A DNA stretch of 12,250 bases from NCBI GenBank assembly GCA_946479025.1, contig CAMLDM010000027.1:1-12250 (forward strand). The letters run 5' to 3'. Position numbers and translations under genes: made by a program. Below are positions 1 to 5,311 of this stretch, in pieces. How positions within the stretch are numbered: the stretch's first letter is position 1; each line of letters begins with the position of its first letter. Below the pieces are notes generated by a model. The model worked only from the letters and a program-made list of their open reading frames with translations. It was not told the origin of the DNA and searched no databases. Source of the stretch: an uncultured Candidatus Saccharibacteria bacterium. GTDB taxonomy: Bacteria > Patescibacteria > Saccharimonadia > Saccharimonadales > CAMLKC01.

Positions 1-77
1 CGGGGTGTGGCGCAGTTGGCTAGCGCGCGCGGTTTGGGACCGTGAGGTCGAAGGTTCGAGTCCTTTCACCCCGACCA
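1..77 (+). tRNA. tRNA-Pro (anticodon UGG)
   Basis: The full cloverleaf can be folded by eye. The acceptor stem is 1-7 with 67-73, including the C1-G72 pair usual for bacterial tRNA-Pro. The D stem is 10-13 with 23-26, the anticodon stem 28-32 with 40-44, and the T stem 50-54 with 62-66 around a TTCGAGT loop. The anticodon loop is 33-39 with anticodon TGG at 35-37, followed by G, as expected for proline tRNAs that carry m1G37. The discriminator base is A74 and CCA is encoded at 75-77. The gene begins at the first base of the window, so its promoter lies outside. There is no sign of an integrated element in its 3' end. Confidence 0.96.
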
Positions 78-87
78 TGAAATTATC

Positions 88-117
88 AAAAAAGACTCCT
101 TTTCGGGAGTCTTTTTT
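88..117. terminator. Intrinsic terminator, probably bidirectional
   Basis: A GC-containing core stem (GACTCC 94-99 with GGAGTC 106-111) is extended by an A6/T6 pair (88-93 with 112-117), giving 12 base pairs around a six-base loop. The T-run follows the stem on the plus strand just after tRNA-Pro. On the minus strand the A-run 88-93 and the A/T-rich flank supply a U-tract. It sits between the tRNA (plus) and the amidase stop at 132 (minus), so it can end both transcripts. Confidence 0.9.
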
Positions 118-131
118 GTTTTGGACTGGAA

Positions 132-1664
132 TTATCGTACGTTTACCGCGTCTGCTTTTACGTAGCCGACTCGGTTACCGATTTGAATTTCCAGATATTT
201 GGTTGCTCCATGAAAAACCGTGTGATCATACGGGAACGAACTGTCGCTCGCCCATGCGTAGAAGTGATCGGTCGGTACTTTGCCAATTACCTTGTAGCGC
301 TGGCCGGCAGTCATCACGTACGGTAGTGGGGCCGGCGTTGGGATATACCACGAGGCTGGTGGAACAGCCAAGAGATCGGCCGGATATTCCGAGCGTTCCG
401 GAATTGCGCGGCCGTACACAGCTACATCTGCGTCTGATTTTGGCGTTACATATTCTCCCGATGTAGGAAGTGCGGTCGACGCGCGCCACGGGCTGAAGAA
501 CCAGCCGGTTTTACCGTTTACCCACACTTGATACCAAATACCATCGCGATTCAGCTTTCTATCGGCCACGGCAAACGTCTGGCCGTAGAACAGCCGCGCT
601 GAATTATTAGCCATGTCCGTATTTCCCTGACCCGTCACTTGGTCGGTGAAAAGCGGCGCGTTATTGTCTGGGTCGCTGCGTAGGTAGACAAAATTAGTAG
701 GCTGTTCGGCACATGCCTGCGCCTCATCCGCGCAGCCCGTTACCATCTGTGCATTTCGCTGCCACGACGATGCAATTGTTACCATGTCTTTCCCGTGGTC
801 GTTTTTAAACCAATCGCCATAGTTATGATGATGCTTGCCGTGAACGCTTGGATGCCACGACGAGCCTATCATTGCCATGTACTTTTGCCAGTTCCAGTAC
901 GGGCCTGGGTCAGTGTGCATGCCGGCAATACCGGCAGCTGTTGCCGATGGAACGTTGTCATGACCGATAATGTGCCCGCGATCGCGTGGAATGTCGTATT
1001 TATGAGTCAGGTATTTTACCAGTTTCGCGCTGGCACGGTACATTTCGGGCGTATAATCGGTGCCACCGGTTGCCGCGTGACCAATATGCTCGATCCCGAT
1101 ACTATGCATGTTCGTCGACCAATTGCCGGCGTGCCACGCAATATCCTTATCCTGCACCATCTGGTAAATCGTGCCGTCCGCATCGACCACGTAGTGAATT
1201 GAGGCGTAAAATGTGGGATCCTGAAAAGCGGCCAGCACGCTCTGCAGGTCACCCTCGGTGTCGTGAATAACCACCGAATTTATCTTCATGTCTTCCGGGC
1301 GGTTCGCCTTATCGTAATTTCCATAATCTTCAACATTGCCGCCATTGGCAGTGTACGCTGCCGGCACCACTACGCAGTGGACATCCGGCGGACATTCCGC
1401 GGGAAACATACCGTCGTTTGTTTGCGGCGTCTTTTTCAGGTTCATTTTCAACTGACCTGGCAACTTGCTCGCGTGCAGCGGTCGGCCGTTTTGGTCGAGT
1501 TTACCGCTCGGGTTTTCTCCCATGAACGATTCCGTGGCTGGCGTTGCGTGCGTCATTTGCGGCGCCACCCCCACAATAAAAGAAGCCGCTACGACAATGA
1601 ATATTGTCCGTAACAGCCTTATGGATCTGAATTTCCTATGTAATGTTGGTGATTTTCTAAGCAT
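132..1664 (-). CDS. Secreted N-acetylmuramoyl-L-alanine amidase (Amidase_2) with SH3-like C-terminal domains
   Basis: A 510-aa exported zinc amidase that should cleave the bond between N-acetylmuramic acid and L-alanine in peptidoglycan. Residues 1-40 form a long signal peptide: basic n-region, hydrophobic core about 20-34, Ala-rich cleavage site near 40-43. The Amidase_2 domain spans about 127-265. Predicted zinc ligands are His134 (VIHDTEG), His235 (GHDNVP) and Asp252 (HTDPGP); Glu192 (IGIE) and His250 are likely catalytic. A His-rich linker lies at 271-290. Two SH3-like modules follow (about 325-395, and 405-510 ending GYVKADAVNV), likely wall binding. Paired cysteines 91/97 and 311/318 fit an extracellular disulfide protein. 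The ATG at 1664 is preceded by a strong Shine-Dalgarno GGGAGG (1671-1676, minus strand). From memory the domain order and wording resemble secreted amidases of Streptomyces-type Actinobacteria. Function is confident; target wall (own or host) is unknown. Confidence 0.92.
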   Translation of the reverse strand: MLRKSPTLHRKFRSIRLLRTIFIVVAASFIVGVAPQMTHATPATESFMGENPSGKLDQNGRPLHASKLPGQLKMNLKKTPQTNDGMFPAECPPDVHCVVVPAAYTANGGNVEDYGNYDKANRPEDMKINSVVIHDTEGDLQSVLAAFQDPTFYASIHYVVDADGTIYQMVQDKDIAWHAGNWSTNMHSIGIEHIGHAATGGTDYTPEMYRASAKLVKYLTHKYDIPRDRGHIIGHDNVPSATAAGIAGMHTDPGPYWNWQKYMAMIGSSWHPSVHGKHHHNYGDWFKNDHGKDMVTIASSWQRNAQMVTGCADEAQACAEQPTNFVYLRSDPDNNAPLFTDQVTGQGNTDMANNSARLFYGQTFAVADRKLNRDGIWYQVWVNGKTGWFFSPWRASTALPTSGEYVTPKSDADVAVYGRAIPERSEYPADLLAVPPASWYIPTPAPLPYVMTAGQRYKVIGKVPTDHFYAWASDSSFPYDHTVFHGATKYLEIQIGNRVGYVKADAVNVR

Positions 1665-1698
1665 CCGCGCCCTCCCATTTACATTTGTTTACCATCTA

Positions 1699-1727
1699 AT
1701 TTTAGGACGTGAAAAACTGAAGAACAA
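1699..1727 (-). promoter_or_regulatory. Candidate sigma70-type promoter for the amidase
   Basis: On the minus strand, -35 TTGTTC (1722-1727), a 17-base spacer and -10 TAAAAT (1699-1704) lie upstream of the amidase. This predicts a start near 1692 and a leader of about 28 bases carrying the Shine-Dalgarno site. The surrounding gap 1665-1808 separates this gene from the DUF4396 gene. I see no clear terminator and no other gene in it. Called from consensus match only. Confidence 0.5.
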
Positions 1728-1808
1728 CTTGAAGCGCACCCGACAATCGCCGCAAAACAGGTTGGAAATCGGCATTGTAGTATTATCAACGAAGCGCGTG
1801 TTTAGAAT

Positions 1809-2264
1809 TTAAGAGTCGTGATGATGATATTCATACACCAGCGCATGCCCTTTTCCGCGGGCAAGCAGTATACGATTCACCGGAACGGCCACCACAAACG
1901 CTGCCACGAGGGAAAACGGCATCGTTATCCAGAAGAGTGGGTTGTTCAGGCCGGCGTTCATGGCGCCGGGCACGACTGCCATCACAAGATTATCCGTTAC
2001 TTCCATCGACAATATAGAAAGCGTGTCTGCCGCCAGAACAGTAAGCACCGCCGCCTTCAACCCTAGGCCGGCGCGAAGAAGCGGAAGCGTCGACAGCGCG
2101 TAGCCGCACATGAACGAAAGGCCCGTAGACAGCCCGATCGTCGGCGCGTTTGCCAGGCCAAACATCGTTCCTAAGATCATGCCAATGATTTCGCCAATCG
2201 AGCAGCCCAGCAAACAGTGCAACGTCGCACTGATAGCCATTCTTGTCAGCATTTTACCTTCCAT
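1809..2264 (-). CDS. DUF4396-type four-helix membrane protein
   Basis: A 151-aa, very hydrophobic protein with about four membrane helices (roughly 11-37, 43-64, 68-88, 113-134). Near the N-terminus is the motif TLHCLLGCSIGEIIGM (residues 14-29), with His16, Cys17, Cys21 and Glu25, which I recognise as the hallmark of the DUF4396 family. The C-terminus is His-rich (HHH at 147-149). The Cys/His residues could bind a metal, but this is inference and no function is established. The ATG at 2264 is chosen because GGGAGG lies seven bases upstream. A TTG start at 2279 would be five codons longer but has no such site. The start overlaps the end of the NUDIX gene by 11 bases, so translation is probably coupled. 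It is the last gene of the rny set. Confidence 0.8.
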   Translation of the reverse strand: MEGKMLTRMAISATLHCLLGCSIGEIIGMILGTMFGLANAPTIGLSTGLSFMCGYALSTLPLLRAGLGLKAAVLTVLAADTLSILSMEVTDNLVMAVVPGAMNAGLNNPLFWITMPFSLVAAFVVAVPVNRILLARGKGHALVYEYHHHDS

Positions 2265-2742
2265 CACTTTTCCTCCCAAAGACTTGTTCGACGTATCCGT
2301 CCGTACCCTTTACCCAGTGTTCAATCACCTTGCCGTAAGGGCGGTCGGCCGTTTTTACCTGGTCTTTCGTTACTAGCGCATACTCGTCGATTTCCGACGC
2401 TTGCAGCCTCACTCCTTCCAGCATATCAGGCTCGAGCGGCGCCTTAAAGATAAACTGGTATGTTTGAGCAAGGTCGCTCTTTCGGTCAACCACCGCCACA
2501 AATTCAACGCCCGCCGGATCAACCTTAATGCCCGTTTCCTCGTATGTTTCGCGGATAGCACCTTCCTTCGGCGTTTCGCCCGGATCGATGATGCCGCCGG
2601 GGAACGTCCAGTATGGCTTGTAGTTCGCCTTGACGATCAGCGCTTGGCCAATGCTATTTTCCAGGATCATTGCCGAACTCGCCACTCGCTTTGGCAGCCT
2701 ACTTAGCCAGCGCTCGGTCCTGCTTTTTCTGGAAATTCGCAT
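2254..2742 (-). CDS. NUDIX hydrolase
   Basis: A 162-aa protein with a complete Nudix box at residues 50-72. Gly50, then Glu56, then Arg64-Glu65, Glu68-Glu69 and Gly71 follow the spacing GX5EX7REUXEEXGU, so the Mg-binding glutamates are present. The preceding YWTFPGG is also typical. The family hydrolyses nucleoside diphosphates linked to another group. The substrate cannot be read from sequence; sugar-nucleotides, oxidised nucleotides or mRNA 5' ends are all possible. The N-terminal 20 residues are very basic (R/K-rich) with no export signal, so the protein is cytoplasmic. The ATG at 2742 lies three bases after the rny stop with no clear Shine-Dalgarno site, which implies translational coupling to RNase Y. 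An RNA-related role is suggested only by that neighbour. Confidence 0.92.
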   Translation of the reverse strand: MRISRKSRTERWLSRLPKRVASSAMILENSIGQALIVKANYKPYWTFPGGIIDPGETPKEGAIRETYEETGIKVDPAGVEFVAVVDRKSDLAQTYQFIFKAPLEPDMLEGVRLQASEIDEYALVTKDQVKTADRPYGKVIEHWVKGTDGYVEQVFGRKSDGR

Positions 2743-2745
2743 ACG

Positions 2746-4236
2746 CTACTTGGCAAACTCGATCGCGCGGGTTTCGCGGATGACATTAACCTTGATCGTA
2801 CCAGGATACTGCATGGTGCTTTCGATCTTTGTGGCAATGTCGCGGGCGAGCTTGATTGCAGAGAGATCGTCCACGGATTGGGGCTTCACGATTACGCGGA
2901 TTTCGCGGCCGGCGCTGATAGCGTAAGCCTTGTCGATTCCCTTGAAACTAGTGGCGATATTTTCAAGATCGCGCATGCGCTCGACGAAATTCTCGGCGCT
3001 GATGTTGCGCGCTCCCGGACGGGCGGCAGATAGCGCGTCGCACACACGGACAACCAGTGCTTCCGGCGTTGTTGCCTCGATGTCGTCGTGGTGCGCCTCA
3101 ATAGCATGGACGATTTTCTCATTCATGCCGTATTTGCGCGCCAGCTCCGCACCGATATGGTGATGCTTGCCTTCAACCTTGTGCGTGACCGCCTTGCCCA
3201 CATCGTGAAGCAGCGTCGCAATTTTGGTCGTACGGACATCGGCGCCGATTTCTTCGGCGATGAGACCCGCCATGTGCGCCATTTCCGTACTGTGTAGTAG
3301 CACATTCTGGCCGTAACTGGTACGGAATTTCAGCTCGCCAAGCAGGCGCAGCATTTCTTTCGGAATTCCGGCCACGCCAACTTCGCGCGCGGCGTCTTCA
3401 CCGGCACGGACAATTTCTTTTTCGATCTGCTTTTCGGCTTTTGCAACGACTTCCTCGATACGACCCGGATGAATACGGCCGTCTTTCATCAGCATTTCAA
3501 GCGAGAGCCGCGCTACCTGACGGCGGATCGGGTCAAAACTAGACAACACGATCATGCCCGGCGTGTCATCTACCAGAATATCCACGCCGGTTGCGCGCTG
3601 CAGCGCTTGGATATTACGGCCTTCTTTACCGATGATACGGCCCTTCATTTCGTCGTCGGTCAGCTTCACCGCGGTAACGGTTCGCTCGGCCGTCACCTCA
3701 GAACTCATACGCTCCATGGCGCTCACAAGAATCGTCTGGGCGCGCTCTTCAGCGTCTTCCATGGCTTCGTTTTGCAGTTTGTTCACCAGGCCAACAAGAT
3801 CATGCTTGATGTCGCGCTCTGTCATCTGCATGAGCTTCTCGGCGGCTTCGGCTTTTTTAAGGCCGGCGATTTTTTCCAGTTTCTCCTGCTGACGGGTGCG
3901 GATTTCACGGATCTCAGTTTTCAGCTCTTCCGCTTCATCTTCGCGTTTACGGAGCTTCTCGGCGCGCTTATCAAGTTCATCAATCTTTTTATCGAGCGAC
4001 GTTTCACGCTCCGCAAGGCGGTTTTCCGTTTTTTTCCACTCTTTGCGACGTTCATTCTCCAGCTCGATCGCTTCGTCTTTAGCCCTGAGGACGATATCGC
4101 TTGCCTTGCTTTTAGCCTTTGCGATTTCCTTCTCGGCGGTATTTTTACCGGCAACCTGGCGGCGCTTTTCGTAGGCAACCGTACCGCCAACGCCAAAAAC
4201 AACCCCAAGAACTGCGGCTATTAATCCCTCTATCAT
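2746..4236 (-). CDS. rny: Ribonuclease Y
   Basis: A 496-aa membrane-anchored endoribonuclease that starts mRNA decay in many bacteria lacking RNase E. Domains in order: one N-terminal membrane helix (about 3-22); a long charged coiled coil (about 25-190); a KH RNA-binding domain with the GRIIGKEGRNI loop at 199-209; and an HD metal-dependent phosphohydrolase domain with His315, the His344-Asp345 pair (LLHDVGKA) and His382-His383. The C-terminal region (about 430-496) is the usual RNase Y tail. Length is close to typical (about 520). The ATG at 4236 is chosen because AAAGGA lies six bases upstream and the membrane helix begins directly after it. An ATG 13 codons upstream (4275) would add an uncharacteristic tail and lacks a ribosome site. 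It heads a rny-NUDIX-DUF4396 set. Confidence 0.97.
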   Translation of the reverse strand: MIEGLIAAVLGVVFGVGGTVAYEKRRQVAGKNTAEKEIAKAKSKASDIVLRAKDEAIELENERRKEWKKTENRLAERETSLDKKIDELDKRAEKLRKREDEAEELKTEIREIRTRQQEKLEKIAGLKKAEAAEKLMQMTERDIKHDLVGLVNKLQNEAMEDAEERAQTILVSAMERMSSEVTAERTVTAVKLTDDEMKGRIIGKEGRNIQALQRATGVDILVDDTPGMIVLSSFDPIRRQVARLSLEMLMKDGRIHPGRIEEVVAKAEKQIEKEIVRAGEDAAREVGVAGIPKEMLRLLGELKFRTSYGQNVLLHSTEMAHMAGLIAEEIGADVRTTKIATLLHDVGKAVTHKVEGKHHHIGAELARKYGMNEKIVHAIEAHHDDIEATTPEALVVRVCDALSAARPGARNISAENFVERMRDLENIATSFKGIDKAYAISAGREIRVIVKPQSVDDLSAIKLARDIATKIESTMQYPGTIKVNVIRETRAIEFAK

Positions 4237-4339
4237 AGTGTTTCCTTTCTCCGAAACCACGCCCGCGTGTCGCATCTAAACTGTATCTGTTATCAAGCAA
4301 ATCGGTAGCCGTGGCTGGAAGTTTCAAAAATTTCATCAA

Positions 4340-4354
4340 AGTCTAAACTAGACT
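4340..4354. repeat. Perfect 6-bp inverted repeat at the predicted rny transcription start
   Basis: AGTCTA (4340-4345), spacer AAC, TAGACT (4349-4354): a perfect palindrome in the 156-base gap between tsaB and rny. It directly follows a candidate -10 box (4361-4366, minus strand), so it would sit at about +1 to +15 of the rny transcript. It could be an operator for a dimeric regulator or a short 5' hairpin on the mRNA. The arms are short enough that chance is possible. Confidence 0.4.
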
Positions 4355-4360
4355 ATTTTT

Positions 4361-4390
4361 ATTGTAGCGCTTTTTACGTCAAACCGGCAA
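4361..4390 (-). promoter_or_regulatory. Candidate promoter for rny
   Basis: On the minus strand, TTGCCG (4385-4390), an 18-base spacer and TACAAT (4361-4366). This predicts a start near 4354 and a leader of about 118 bases. A second -35-like TTGACG (4377-4382) has only A-rich hexamers at the right distance (around 4354-4360). The -35 box overlaps the 3' end region of tsaB. The leader 4237-4339 shows the Shine-Dalgarno site but no riboswitch that I recognise. Confidence 0.4.
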
Positions 4391-4392
4391 GC

Positions 4393-4779
4393 TTATTTGC
4401 GCGGTTTTGTAATATGTGCGTCGCCACCATAAAACGGCAGGACGATCCGCTCGTTCTTACCGCTGTGAAGCGCGTCCAAAACGGCCTCTTGCCAATTTTC
4501 ATCGGTACTGCCGACAATCGGAATATTCTCACTGGCGGCGATCGTATTAAGCACCGTCAGCCCGATCCGAAGACCAGTAAAGCTGCCCGGCCCGGCAAAT
4601 GCGCCGATACCGGAGATATCCTGAAACGTTTTGCCGTTTTTCTGTAGCTGCCCCTGCAAATATCCTAAAAGTCCTTTCGCGAGCTCGCGGTCGGCTTGCC
4701 ACTCGTCGTCATAGCGCCAGTCACCATCAGCGAGAGTCAGCTTACACACGGGCGTAGAAGTATCAAGAAGCAAGATCAT
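4393..4779 (-). CDS. tsaB: TsaB, shortened t6A37 synthesis subunit
   Basis: A 128-aa TsaB homologue, partner of TsaD and TsaE in making threonylcarbamoyladenosine at position 37 of ANN-decoding tRNAs. The N-terminal ASKHA-like half is clear: MILLLDTSTP at the start and GPGSFTGLRIG at 63-73, the signature strand-loop-helix involved in pairing with TsaD. Ordinary bacterial TsaB is about 220-230 aa; here the second subdomain is almost absent. Yet the last residues (PFYGGDAHITKP, 115-126) resemble the end of full-length TsaB proteins (PxYxR...ITxP). This looks like an internal loss rather than a premature stop. The start overlaps the tsaE stop by four bases (ATGA), so the two are translationally coupled. 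TsaD is not in the window. Confidence 0.87.
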   Translation of the reverse strand: MILLLDTSTPVCKLTLADGDWRYDDEWQADRELAKGLLGYLQGQLQKNGKTFQDISGIGAFAGPGSFTGLRIGLTVLNTIAASENIPIVGSTDENWQEAVLDALHSGKNERIVLPFYGGDAHITKPRK

Positions 4780-5231
4780 GCGAGTTTCTCCAGAAGTTCC
4801 CGGCTTTTTTCGCCGCCAGCTTCTAACTCCACACGGCGCGAATGTTCAGCCGGCGAGGTTATGTGGATACTTAGTCGGTCTACCGGCAGCACGCCGCCCA
4901 CGATTTCCGCCCATTCGATAACCGTCACCGTTCGCACGTCACTTACCGTTTCGTATAGTTCCGCCGCCATGATGCCCGCGTCGTGAAGCCGATAGAAATC
5001 GTAGTGCGCCAGATACAGACCATCCCGCGCGTCATATGCGCGGCTGATCGTAAAGCTCGGACTCTGCACGTCTTCATCAACGCCAAGCCCTACAGCGACG
5101 CCCTTTACCAACGTCGTTTTGCCGGCGCCCACGTCGCCTACTAGTTCGATCACTTCGCCGCCCTTTAAAAGTGCGCCCAGTTTGGCGCCAAAAGCCTTCA
5201 TTTCAGATTCACTGTGTACCTCTATAATCAC
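4776..5231 (-). CDS. tsaE: TsaE, ATPase of t6A37 synthesis
   Basis: A 151-aa P-loop ATPase that regulates the TsaB-TsaD complex during tRNA t6A37 formation. The Walker A motif GDVGAGKTT is at 32-40. The family signatures SPSFT (57-61), DFYRL (78-82) and VIEWAE (104-109) are all present, and the length is typical. The start is read as GTG at 5231: the next in-frame ATG (5198) would remove the first strand, MIIEVHSESEM. There is no Shine-Dalgarno site before the GTG. Instead an extended -10 box lies eight bases upstream, so the mRNA is probably leaderless. It is the first gene of a tsaE-tsaB pair, divergent from pilB across an 80-base gap. Confidence 0.95.
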   Translation of the reverse strand: MIIEVHSESEMKAFGAKLGALLKGGEVIELVGDVGAGKTTLVKGVAVGLGVDEDVQSPSFTISRAYDARDGLYLAHYDFYRLHDAGIMAAELYETVSDVRTVTVIEWAEIVGGVLPVDRLSIHITSPAEHSRRVELEAGGEKSRELLEKLA

Positions 5232-5239
5232 TGCGGTTT

Positions 5240-5248
5240 ATTATACCA
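5240..5248 (-). promoter_or_regulatory. Extended -10 promoter for tsaE-tsaB
   Basis: The minus strand reads TGGTATAAT, a perfect -10 hexamer (5240-5245) with the upstream TG of an extended -10 element. There is no convincing -35. Only eight bases separate the hexamer from the GTG start of tsaE at 5231, so transcription should begin at or next to the start codon. Confidence 0.65.
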
Positions 5249-5267
5249 TCAAAAACTACCATTTCAC

Positions 5268-5297
5268 CTGGCACTTTTTTGCTCCCTCGCGTATAGT
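5268..5297 (+). promoter_or_regulatory. Candidate promoter for pilB
   Basis: -10 TATAGT (5292-5297) with a weak -35 CTGGCA (5268-5273) at an 18-base spacing. The predicted start is near 5304, about eight bases before the pilB ATG at 5312. No Shine-Dalgarno site fits in that leader. It is back-to-back with the tsaE promoter within the 5232-5311 gap. Confidence 0.5.
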
Positions 5298-5311
5298 AGA
5301 GCGTAAGCAGT

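Noticed and set aside
1..131. tRNA-Pro 3' end as an integration (att) site
   Set aside because: There is no integrase, no direct repeat of the tRNA end and no foreign-looking cargo beside it; the terminator follows immediately.
5..466. Plus-strand open frame of 153 codons through tRNA-Pro and the amidase 3' end
   Set aside because: It runs through a tRNA, a terminator and the antisense of a clear gene; the product has no family features.
3469..4224. Plus-strand open frame of 251 codons opposite rny
   Set aside because: It mirrors the Lys/Glu-rich coiled coil of RNase Y on the other strand, which yields a Phe/Leu-rich shadow; no ribosome site and no recognisable domain.
4237..4275. 13-codon N-terminal extension of RNase Y
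   Set aside because: The internal ATG at 4236 has a good Shine-Dalgarno site directly before the membrane helix; the upstream ATG has none.
4381..4407. Imperfect hairpin (AAACCG ... CGGTTT, 10 bp with one bulge) at the end of tsaB as a terminator
   Set aside because: No T-tract follows on either strand, and it overlaps the tsaB stop codon and the -35 of the proposed rny promoter.
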